Assembly: GCA_964579325.1 (NCBI GenBank)
Contig: CAZOHN010000229.1
Coordinates: forward strand, 1-5,658
Length of the DNA: 5,658 nucleotides
Direction of reading: 5' to 3'
From: CAZOHN01 sp964579325
GTDB taxonomy: Bacteria > Pseudomonadota > Alphaproteobacteria > Rhodobacterales > Rhodobacteraceae
The notes under the pieces were generated by a model that made no database searches, was not told the DNA's origin, and saw nothing but the letters and a program-made list of their open reading frames with translations. The translations under genes were made by a program, and so were the position numbers. Every line of letters begins with the position of its first letter. Within the stretch, counting starts at the first letter, position 1. Positions 1-5,603 of the stretch are shown in pieces.

Positions 1-1
1 C

Positions 2-553
2 AAGGTGATGTGGACGCAGGTTGAGACGGGGTCTGCGATCACCTGGAAGTATCCCTCCTGCATCCTGCGTGGCGACGAGAGCCAGGGCGAGTTCTATTCC
101 ATCGCCATCGCCAACAACATGCAGCAGGCCGACACCGGGACCAAGATGATCCATCTTGGAAAGAACACCCGATCGCGCATTGTTTCCAAAGGGATTTCTG
201 CGGGGCGGGCCCAAAATACCTACCGCGGACTTGTCTCGGTCCACCCCAAGGCCTCGGGCAGTCGCAACTACACGCAGTGCGACAGCCTGCTGATCGGCGA
301 CCAGTGCGGTGCACACACAGTCCCCTATATCGAGGTGCGCAACAACTCCTCACGCTGTGAGCACGAGGCGACGACGTCGAAGGTCGACGAGGACCAGTTG
401 TTCTATTGCCGCTCCCGCGGGATGGATGAGGAAGAAGCGGTGGCCCTGGTCGTCAACGGCTTCTGCAAGGAAGTGCTCCAGGCACTGCCAATGGAGTTCG
501 CCATGGAAGCGCAGAGCCTCGTCGCGATCAGCCTCGAGGGGAGCGTCGGCTGA
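2..553 (+). CDS. sufB: Fe-S cluster assembly scaffold protein SufB, C-terminal part (5' end outside window)
   Basis: Scaffold subunit of the cytosolic SufBC2D complex, where sulfur from SufS is built into nascent Fe-S clusters. The window holds about 183 codons in one open frame that runs off the left edge, so the start is not seen; the GTG at 5 and ATG at 8 are internal codons. The protein has the very conserved SufB stretches VMWTQVETGSAITWKYPS, KNTRSRIVSKGISAGR, CDSLLIGDQCGAHTVPYIEV and EHEATTSKVDEDQLFYCRSRG, and ends in AISLEGSVG. Counting back from the C-terminus against the 495-residue E. coli protein, the Cys at codon 278-280 falls at Cys405, and the His-Glu pair of the EHEATTS motif falls at His433/Glu434, residues reported as important for cluster assembly. 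About 310 N-terminal residues should lie upstream. The tail is homologous to that of SufD further down. The gene is followed by a 211-nt gap, unlike the tight junctions downstream. Identification is secure. Confidence 0.97.
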   Translation, partial: KVMWTQVETGSAITWKYPSCILRGDESQGEFYSIAIANNMQQADTGTKMIHLGKNTRSRIVSKGISAGRAQNTYRGLVSVHPKASGSRNYTQCDSLLIGDQCGAHTVPYIEVRNNSSRCEHEATTSKVDEDQLFYCRSRGMDEEEAVALVVNGFCKEVLQALPMEFAMEAQSLVAISLEGSVG

Positions 554-702
554 TGCCATCCGGCCTGGACTCGCTAGGGTGGACGGAGTTCCTGATCGGG
601 GCGCCTCGCCTGGAGCGGTTGCCATGCTCGGCGGGACGGAAGAGCTTGCGAGGACCCTTTGTGCGAAAGCCGTGTTGGGTATCGAGCTCGACTGCGAAGT
701 GA
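553..702 (+). CDS. Possible 49-codon ORF coupled to sufB (speculative)
   Basis: A small frame whose ATG overlaps the sufB stop codon in a TGATG arrangement, with a purine-rich GAGGGGAG (536-543) about nine bases upstream. This is the same junction style as sufC/sufD. The translation begins MPSGLDSLGWTEFLIGAPRL and resembles no family I recognise. It has no membrane segment and no clear motif. Codon third positions are mostly G/C in the first half and become mixed in the second, so composition only weakly supports coding. It occupies much of the otherwise unexplained sufB-sufC gap. It could equally be untranslated leader sequence or the remnant of a lost gene; conservation in related genomes would decide. 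Confidence 0.2.
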   Translation: MPSGLDSLGWTEFLIGAPRLERLPCSAGRKSLRGPFVRKPCWVSSSTAK

Positions 703-717
703 TCAAAACATGCTGAT

Positions 718-736
718 AGTGCCCGCGCGGGGCACT
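718..736 (+). other. Perfect 7-bp hairpin upstream of sufC
   Basis: AGTGCCC (718-724) and GGGCACT (730-736) are perfect inverted copies around a five-base GCGCG loop. The inner part can also pair as a palindrome, CCCGCGCGGG (722-731). It ends about 28 bases before the sufC ATG and has no T-run after it, so a standard intrinsic terminator is unlikely. It could be an mRNA processing or stability element, or a partial attenuator between sufB and sufC, but a chance hairpin in GC-rich DNA is also possible. Confidence 0.3.
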
Positions 737-764
737 GCCGCCACGATTGAGGGATATTGAAAAG

Positions 765-1520
765 ATGCTGGAAATCAGGAACCTGCACGTCAAGCTCGAA
801 GAAGAGGACAAGGTAATCCTCAAGGGCGTTGACCTTACGGTCGAGGCCGGGAAGGTCCATGCAATCATGGGTCCGAACGGGTCGGGCAAGTCGACTCTGT
901 CATACGTGCTGGCGGGTCGCGAGGGCTATGCGGTGACGGATGGCACGGCGACGATGGGCGGGATCGACCTTCTCGCGATGGAGCCGGAGGAGCGGGCGGC
1001 GGCGGGACTGTTCCTCGCCTTCCAGTACCCTGTGGAGATCCCGGGCGTTGGCAACATGACCTTCCTGCGGACGGCGGTCAACGCTCAGCGCAAGGCGCGT
1101 GGCGAAGAAGAAATGAGCGCGGGCGAATTCCTGAAAGTCGTGCGCGAAAAGGCGAAGCTTCTGAACATCGACGCCGAGATGCTCAAGCGTCCAGTCAATG
1201 TGGGCTTCTCTGGCGGTGAGAAGAAGCGCAACGAGATCCTTCAGATGGCGATGCTCGAGCCGAAGATGTGCATCCTCGACGAGACCGACTCGGGGCTTGA
1301 CGTCGATGCGATGCGGCTCGTTGCCGATGGGGTGAATGCGTTGCGCGATGCAGGTCGGGGGTTCCTCGTCATCACGCACTACCAGCGCTTGCTCGACCAT
1401 ATCCGGCCGGACGTGGTGCACATCATGGCCGACGGCCGGATCGTGAAGACCGGCGGCCCGGAACTGGCCCTGGAAGTCGAGCAGAACGGCTACTCCGACA
1501 TTCTCGCGGAGGTGGCGTGA
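765..1520 (+). CDS. sufC: Fe-S cluster assembly ATPase SufC (ABC-type)
   Basis: Soluble ABC-family ATPase, 251 residues, close to the usual ~250 for SufC. It dimerises within the SufBC2D complex and couples ATP binding and hydrolysis to rearrangement of SufB/SufD during cluster assembly; it is not a transporter. Visible motifs in order are Walker A GPNGSGKST (36-44), Q-loop Gln87 in AFQYP, ABC signature FSGGEKKRNE (148-157), Walker B ending in the catalytic pair Asp172-Glu173 (CILDETDSGLD), D-loop SGLD (176-179) and H-loop His205 (ITHYQ). The FSGGEKKRNE signature and LDETDSGLD block are typical of SufC. The ATG at 765 was chosen because MLEIRNLHV is the normal SufC N-terminus and GAGGGA (749-754) lies ten bases upstream; an in-frame TTG at 747 would add six unconvincing residues. 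The stop codon overlaps the sufD ATG by one base. Confidence 0.97.
   Translation: MLEIRNLHVKLEEEDKVILKGVDLTVEAGKVHAIMGPNGSGKSTLSYVLAGREGYAVTDGTATMGGIDLLAMEPEERAAAGLFLAFQYPVEIPGVGNMTFLRTAVNAQRKARGEEEMSAGEFLKVVREKAKLLNIDAEMLKRPVNVGFSGGEKKRNEILQMAMLEPKMCILDETDSGLDVDAMRLVADGVNALRDAGRGFLVITHYQRLLDHIRPDVVHIMADGRIVKTGGPELALEVEQNGYSDILAEVA
1508..1512 (+). promoter_or_regulatory. Ribosome binding site for sufD
   Basis: GGAGG inside the last codons of sufC, seven bases before the ATG at 1520. It supports that ATG over the in-frame GTG at 1517, and implies translational coupling of sufD to sufC through the TGATG overlap. Confidence 0.75.
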
Positions 1521-2809
1521 TGGCCCACCCGGCACAGAAGGCCGACGCGACGGTTGCGCGGATTGCCGGGCTTGCGTTGCCTGACGCGGGGGGCTGGGCC
1601 AAAGAGGCGCGGAAAGAGGCGCTTGCGCGGCTCACGGCGATGGGCGTGCCCCACCGTCGCGACGAATACTGGCGCTATACCGATCCAGCCGCCTTGGTCG
1701 TCCCCGAGGCCCCACCTGCCGCGCTCTTCGAGTCCCGCGATCCGGCGCCTTTCGATGCCGTCGACCGGATAAGGATCGTGTTCGTTGACGGGGTGTTCGA
1801 TGCAACCGCATCCGATGATCTCGCGCTCGCCGGTGTCGAGATCGAGCGGCTTGCACATGCGCAGGCGCGCGACATCCACTGGGTGAGAGACATCTACGGC
1901 GTGCTCGAGTCCCGGGGCCAGAGCCCCGTCGAGCGCCCACTCGCCGCTCTCAATTCAGCCTTTGCGACCGATGGGATCCTGATCCGGGCCACCGGTCGCG
2001 CGACGAAGCCTGTTGCGCTTGTTTATCACCACAGGTCAGAGGTTTCCGATGCGCTCCTTCATCACTGCATTAAGATCGAGGCCGGGGCGGAACTGACTGT
2101 GCTTGAGTCCGGCCCGGCTGCGGCGCGGCTCAACAAGGTCATGGAGGTGGAGGTCGCGACGGGCGGCAGCTTCCATCATGTCCGAATGCAGGGCCGCGAC
2201 CATGAGCGGCGCGCCGTCACGCACATCTTCGCCAGGCTTGCGGACCGCGCGCTCTTCAAGAGTTTCACCCTCACGGCGAACGGCCGCCTTACCCGGAACG
2301 AGGCGGTGATCGAACTCGCCGGTGAAGGCGGCGTTGCGCATGTTGCCGGGGCCTGCGTGGGCGACGGCGACTTCCACCACGACGATACGGTCTTTGTCAC
2401 TCATGGTGCGGTCGGCTGCGAAAGCCGCCAGGTCTTCAAGAAGGTCCTGCGAAACGGGGCGACAGGGGTTTTCCAGGGCAAGATCTTGGTGCACCAGAAC
2501 GCGCAGCAGACCGACGGATATCAGATCAGCCAGTCGCTGCTCCTCGACGGTGACAGCCAGTTTCTCGTCAAGCCCGAGCTCGAGATCTACGCCGACGACG
2601 TGAAGTGCAGCCATGGCTCGACATCAGGTGCGATCGACGAGACGGCGCTGTTCTATTTGCGCTCGCGCGGAGTTCCCGCCGCAGAGGCGACGAACCTCCT
2701 CGTGCTCGCGTTCCTCGCCGAGGCGCTCGAGGAGATCGACGACGAGATCTTGCAGGCCGATATCCGATCAAACCTCGTGGGATGGCTGGCGCGGCGGCGG
2801 AGGAGCTGA
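1520..2809 (+). CDS. sufD: Fe-S cluster assembly protein SufD
   Basis: Second scaffold subunit of the SufBC2D complex, a paralogue of SufB that forms a heterodimer with it and binds one SufC. The protein has 429 residues (E. coli SufD has 423). The N-terminal helical region includes the RRDEYWRYTDPAALV stretch (about residues 46-60), where SufD proteins usually have a W(K/R)YT motif. The middle is the beta-helix core, with GVAHVAG and FKKVLRNGATGVFQGKILVH. The C-terminal region contains DDVKCSHGSTSGAIDE, with Cys363 and His365 matching E. coli Cys358 and His360; that His sits at the SufB interface and is reported as essential for cluster formation. The following FYLRSRGVPAAEA mirrors FYCRSRGMDEEEA of the SufB tail. 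The start ATG overlaps the sufC stop and has a well-placed GGAGG. The next gene begins at the base after the stop. No defects seen. Confidence 0.96.
   Translation: MAHPAQKADATVARIAGLALPDAGGWAKEARKEALARLTAMGVPHRRDEYWRYTDPAALVVPEAPPAALFESRDPAPFDAVDRIRIVFVDGVFDATASDDLALAGVEIERLAHAQARDIHWVRDIYGVLESRGQSPVERPLAALNSAFATDGILIRATGRATKPVALVYHHRSEVSDALLHHCIKIEAGAELTVLESGPAAARLNKVMEVEVATGGSFHHVRMQGRDHERRAVTHIFARLADRALFKSFTLTANGRLTRNEAVIELAGEGGVAHVAGACVGDGDFHHDDTVFVTHGAVGCESRQVFKKVLRNGATGVFQGKILVHQNAQQTDGYQISQSLLLDGDSQFLVKPELEIYADDVKCSHGSTSGAIDETALFYLRSRGVPAAEATNLLVLAFLAEALEEIDDEILQADIRSNLVGWLARRRRS
2799..2803 (+). promoter_or_regulatory. Ribosome binding site deciding the GTG start at 2810
   Basis: GGAGG within the end of sufD, six bases before the GTG that directly follows the sufD TGA. 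It is the main reason for accepting a GTG start for the downstream membrane gene, and it implies coupling to sufD translation. Confidence 0.7.
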
Positions 2810-3316
2810 GTGTCCATAGCGACAGAGATCGTGCGCAGCTGGCGCGACCCGCGGGGCACGCTGCGCCGTCTGCTGCCTCAGGCGACCGAAGGCAGGGCGC
2901 TCGCCTACCTCATGGGCGCCTGCGTGCTGCTCTTCGTCGCGCAATGGCCACGCCTTGCGCGCGAGGCGGAGCTGTCTCCCGGGATTCCACTCGATGCGCG
3001 TTTGGCCGGGGCGTTGCAGGGGATCGTCTTTATCCTCCCCCTGCTTCTGTATGCCGTCGCGGGGGTATCGCACGTAGTGGCTCGCCTCGTCGGTGGGCGG
3101 GGGACCTGGTTCGGTGCGAGGGTCGCGCTGTTCTGGTCGTTTCTCGCGGCTGCGCCGCTCTTCCTGTTCCATGGCCTGGTCGCCGGATTGATCGGCCCGG
3201 GGCTGGAGCAAGCCCTTTCGGGCACCCTCCTTGGAGGAGGCTTCCTGCTTCACTGGATCCTGGCTCTTGTCGAGGTGGAACGCCCGAGCCTTGAGGCCGG
3301 GCAGGGGAGGGCGTAA
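2810..3316 (+). CDS. YIP1-like four-helix integral membrane protein in the suf operon
   Basis: A 168-residue hydrophobic protein with a short cytosol-like basic N-terminus (RSWRDPRGTLRRLL, residues 9-22) and four likely membrane helices at about residues 30-47, 65-90, 101-125 and 138-155. No signal peptide or enzymatic motif is visible. The GG-x-GT-W-x-GAR stretch (95-104) before the third helix, and the overall layout, resemble YIP1-domain membrane proteins often found in alphaproteobacterial suf operons; this family call is from recall, not a search. The GTG start abuts the sufD stop and has a GGAGG six bases upstream. The protein is recognisably similar to the next gene product: both have an R-x-x-x-DP-x(4)-RR-x-L N-terminus and the GG-x-GT-x-x-GA motif, suggesting an old tandem duplication. 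Role in Fe-S assembly is unknown; co-transcription is the only hint. Confidence 0.85.
   Translation: MSIATEIVRSWRDPRGTLRRLLPQATEGRALAYLMGACVLLFVAQWPRLAREAELSPGIPLDARLAGALQGIVFILPLLLYAVAGVSHVVARLVGGRGTWFGARVALFWSFLAAAPLFLFHGLVAGLIGPGLEQALSGTLLGGGFLLHWILALVEVERPSLEAGQGRA
3304..3310 (+). promoter_or_regulatory. Strong SD-like sequence competing for the start of the second YIP1-like gene
   Basis: GGGGAGG lies nine bases before a GTG at 3320. A second, weaker GGGAG (3339-3343) lies six bases before the GTG at 3350. Either could serve the second membrane gene. The first is the better SD match; the second gives an N-terminus that lines up with the upstream paralogue. Confidence 0.4.
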
Positions 3317-3349
3317 GCCGTGCGGGTGACCGAGCGACGGGAGACCGAC

Positions 3350-3952
3350 GTGAACCTGGCCGAGTTCCTGGCGCTATTGCGCCTCTCCCTGACCGATCCG
3401 TCCGAGGCGGCGCGGCGCGTGCTCGCGTTTGATCTGCCGAGGCCGGTACTCTGGCAGGCACTGGCGCTGGTTGTAATCGCAACGGTTATTCCGCTCGTCG
3501 TCACCCTCAAGCTCCTCCTTGCCCGTTTTGGAGCCGCAATTGACCCACAGTCGGCCGAGTTTCTCGAGCGTCTGAGTGCGACACCCTTTACCGCGGTTCT
3601 CTCGCAGTTGATCCTTGCCGCCGTTCTCGCCCATGCAACCGACCGTATCGGGCGGGCCTTCGGCGGGAGTGGCACCTTCGATGGCGCCTTGCATGTCGTA
3701 GTCTGGATCCAGACCCTGCTTGCGGCCTTTGTTCTAGCGCAGCTCGCGGCCCTGTTCGTCCTGCCGTTCCTCGCCGGGCTCCTGAGCTTTGCGGGCCTTG
3801 CGGTGTTCCTCTGGGCTTCGACGAACTTCCTCATGGTGCTGCACGGGTTCCGCAGCCGCGCCAAGGTATTTGGAATGATGCTCCTGTCGCTGATAGCGAT
3901 CGACTTCCTGATGTCTTTGGCGCTGACGATCATCACCGCTCCGTTCCGGTAG
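3350..3952 (+). CDS. Second YIP1-like integral membrane protein in the suf operon
   Basis: A hydrophobic protein of 200 residues from the GTG at 3350, or 210 from the in-frame GTG at 3320. The 3350 start was preferred because MNLAEFLALLRLSLTDPSEA then aligns with the N-terminus of the preceding paralogue (MSIATEIVRSWRDPRGT), whereas the extra ten residues (RVTERRETD and neighbours) have no counterpart. A stronger SD favours 3320, so this is unsettled. Numbered from 3350, likely membrane helices are at about 33-56, 78-96, 112-140, 141-162 and 174-195. The motif GG-S-GT-F-D-GA (105-113) matches GG-R-GT-W-F-GA in the first protein. It looks like a YIP1-domain protein; this family call is from recall. 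No catalytic or metal-binding signature is visible. It sits eight bases upstream of the sufS ATG, so it is almost certainly in the same transcript. Function unknown. Confidence 0.85.
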   Translation: MNLAEFLALLRLSLTDPSEAARRVLAFDLPRPVLWQALALVVIATVIPLVVTLKLLLARFGAAIDPQSAEFLERLSATPFTAVLSQLILAAVLAHATDRIGRAFGGSGTFDGALHVVVWIQTLLAAFVLAQLAALFVLPFLAGLLSFAGLAVFLWASTNFLMVLHGFRSRAKVFGMMLLSLIAIDFLMSLALTIITAPFR

Positions 3953-3959
3953 GGTTCAG

Positions 3960-5180
3960 ATGTACGATGTGAACACCATCCGTCGCGACTTCCCGATCTT
4001 GTCCCGCAGGGTGAACGACAGGCCGCTGGTCTATCTCGACAACGGGGCCTCGGCGCAGAAACCTCAGGTCGTGATAGACGCCGTGACGCGCGGATACGCT
4101 GAGGAGTATGCGAACGTCCACAGGGGCCTCCACTTCCTCTCCAACCTCTCGACCGAAAGGTACGAGGCCGTGCGCGGTATCGTCGCGCGGTTTCTCGGCG
4201 CCCCCTCCGAGGAGGAAATCGTATTCACTACCGGAACGACCATGGGGATCAACCTCGTGGCCTATTCCTGGGCGATGCCCCGTATGCAGCCCGGCGACGA
4301 GATCGTCCTCAGCCTGATGGAACATCACGCCAACATCGTGCCATGGCACTTGATGCGTGAGCGGCAAGGGGTGGTGCTGAATTGGGTCGAACCTGACGCA
4401 GCGGGCGACCTCTCGCCCGAGTCGGTGCTTGCGGCTGTCGGCCCCCGCACGAAGCTGATCGCGATTACACAGATGTCGAACGTTCTCGGCACGAAGGTGG
4501 ACGTGGCTTCGATCTGTCAGGGCGCACGCGCGTTGGGCGTGCCGGTACTGGTCGACGGCAGCCAGGCGGCCGTGCACATGCCGGTCAACGTCGCCGAGAT
4601 CGGATGCGACTTCTATGCCATCACCGGCCACAAGCTCTATGGGCCGAGTGCCTCCGGTGCGATCTTCATCCGCAAGGACCGGATGGCCGAGATGCGTCCG
4701 TTCTTCGGCGGCGGCGACATGATCCGCGAGGTGCGCCGCGATGAGGTGACCTATGCCGATCCGCCGATGAAATTCGAGGCCGGGACGCCCGGGATCGTGC
4801 AGCAGATCGGTCTCGGCGTGGCGCTCGAGTATCTCATGGGGCTTGGCATGGATAACGTTGCGGCTCACGAAGAAACCCTGCGTGACTACGCCCGCGACAG
4901 GTTGGCCGGACTGAACTGGCTCCAGGTGCAAGGCAATTCGCCGGGGAAAGGGGCGATCTTCTCCTTCACCCTCGAAGGCCCGGCGCACGCCCACGACATC
5001 TCGACGGTTCTCGACCAGCGTGGGGTCGCGGTCCGGGCGGGCACCCATTGCGCCATGCCGCTGATGGAACACCTAGGCGTCGGTGCCACCTGCCGCGCCT
5101 CCTTTGGCCTCTACAACACGCGCGACGAGGTCGACGCGCTCGTCAGCGCGCTGGAGCTGTGCCACGATCTCTTCGCATGA
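3960..5180 (+). CDS. sufS: Cysteine desulfurase SufS (PLP-dependent, group II)
   Basis: Converts L-cysteine to L-alanine and leaves a persulfide on its own cysteine, the sulfur source for the SufBCD scaffold, usually passed on by SufE or SufU. The protein has 406 residues, the same length as E. coli SufS, and key residues fall at nearly identical positions. These are His122-His123 in MEHHANIVPWH (His123 stacks on the cofactor), Asp199 in VLVDGSQA, the PLP Schiff-base Lys225 in ITGHKLYGPS, the persulfide-forming Cys364 in RAGTHCAMPLM, and Arg379 in TCRASFGLYNT, which binds the substrate carboxylate. The CAMPL context and TGHKLYGP block mark the SufS/CsdA group rather than IscS/NifS. The ATG at 3960 gives the expected N-terminus (MYDVNTIRRDFPIL); the SD is weak, AGGG (3951-3954) overlapping the previous stop. 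It is the last gene of the operon in view. A 379-codon antisense frame (3933-5072) is a codon-bias shadow. Confidence 0.97.
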   Translation: MYDVNTIRRDFPILSRRVNDRPLVYLDNGASAQKPQVVIDAVTRGYAEEYANVHRGLHFLSNLSTERYEAVRGIVARFLGAPSEEEIVFTTGTTMGINLVAYSWAMPRMQPGDEIVLSLMEHHANIVPWHLMRERQGVVLNWVEPDAAGDLSPESVLAAVGPRTKLIAITQMSNVLGTKVDVASICQGARALGVPVLVDGSQAAVHMPVNVAEIGCDFYAITGHKLYGPSASGAIFIRKDRMAEMRPFFGGGDMIREVRRDEVTYADPPMKFEAGTPGIVQQIGLGVALEYLMGLGMDNVAAHEETLRDYARDRLAGLNWLQVQGNSPGKGAIFSFTLEGPAHAHDISTVLDQRGVAVRAGTHCAMPLMEHLGVGATCRASFGLYNTRDEVDALVSALELCHDLFA

Positions 5181-5197
5181 CTTGTCTGGCGTGGCGA

Positions 5198-5220
5198 TGG
5201 GGCGTGGGCTGTCTGCCCCA
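5198..5220 (+). terminator. Weak candidate terminator after sufS
   Basis: TGGGGC (5198-5203) and GCCCCA (5215-5220) form a six-base-pair stem with an 11-base loop, starting 18 bases after the sufS stop. A smaller alternative pairs GGGC (5206-5209) with GCCC (5215-5218). The sequence after it (AATCTTGAAGT) has no T-run. It sits where an operon terminator is expected, but structure alone is not persuasive. Confidence 0.25.
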
Positions 5221-5548
5221 ATCTTGAAGTAGGCCGCCTTCGTGCCTTGCTTGCATCGTTGGCAGTCTGGTGCCGCCGGCATGTCCTGGTGCGAGAACCC
5301 GCTCCATTGTGGATATCTGGCAGTCCCGGGCGCGAAGTCGGAGTCCCGTTGATCGTCCTTCAGTCATGGTCGCAAGTCTGTTGCGTTGAGCTATGCGCCA
5401 CAGGCATTGGCATCCGGTCGCCAGGTCAGTCCAGGTGGAACGTGAAAGCAACGGTCACGCCGTCTGCGGAACTCGCTGCTGCGACGGTCTGTCGGGCAAG
5501 TCATGCACGGCTGCACGCTGGCTGCACTACCGGTATGCCGTCCTTGCA
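5221..5548. other. Gene-poor spacer between sufS and tRNA-Arg
   Basis: No convincing gene was found on either strand. Open frames here are short, arginine- and cysteine-rich, and two of them run into the tRNA. There is no sufA or sufE-like product. Small structures only: a five-pair hairpin CGCAA/TTGCG (5371-5385) and a direct repeat of GGCTGCAC (5509-5516 and 5520-5527). Both are short enough to be chance. Confidence 0.5.
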
Positions 5549-5584
5549 GCGGGCGCATTTGCGATTGCGAGATGCGCAGCCCGC
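5549..5584 (+). other. Bulged inverted repeat just upstream of tRNA-Arg
   Basis: GCGG (5549-5552) plus GCGCAT (5553-5558) can pair with ATGCGC (5572-5577) and CCGC (5581-5584), leaving a three-base bulge and a 13-base loop. The loop contains a tandem TTGCGATTGCGA. It overlaps the possible tRNA promoter. It may be part of a control region or simply chance pairing. Confidence 0.25.
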
Positions 5585-5593
5585 CGATATACC
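5565..5593 (+). promoter_or_regulatory. Possible sigma70-type promoter of tRNA-Arg
   Basis: TTGCGA (5565-5570) and TATACC (5588-5593) are separated by exactly 17 bases. Each matches four of six positions of the TTGACA/TATAAT consensus. Transcription would begin near 5600, giving a very short leader before the tRNA at 5604, which is usual for tRNA genes. The -35-like hexamer is present twice in tandem (5559-5564 and 5565-5570); only the second has ideal spacing. Confidence 0.4.
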
Positions 5594-5603
5594 GCACCGA
5601 GAA

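Noticed and set aside
624..716. 30-codon frame in the sufB-sufC gap (ATG 624) with GGAG eight bases upstream
   Set aside because: Very short, mixed third-position composition and no coupling to a neighbour; weaker than the frame starting at 553.
350..889. 179-codon minus-strand frame spanning the sufB-sufC gap
   Set aside because: It covers the ends of two clear + strand genes, has a low-complexity Ser-rich composition, and shows no recognisable motif or SD.
399..2670. Similar DNA at the sufB and sufD 3' regions (around 399-421 and 2648-2670)
   Set aside because: Not a repeat element: it encodes the homologous FYCRSRG and FYLRSRG segments of the paralogues SufB and SufD.
3933..5072. 379-codon open frame on the minus strand opposite sufS
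   Set aside because: Exactly antisense to a gene with all SufS catalytic residues; the translation is rich in His/Arg/Asp without domain features, as expected for a codon-bias shadow in GC-rich DNA.
5143..5451. 102-codon minus-strand frame after sufS
   Set aside because: Overlaps the sufS 3' end, has an unnatural composition and matches no family I know.
5509..5527. Direct repeat GGCTGCAC in the spacer
   Set aside because: Two eight-base copies only, no further periodicity; compatible with chance and not a CRISPR or att pair.
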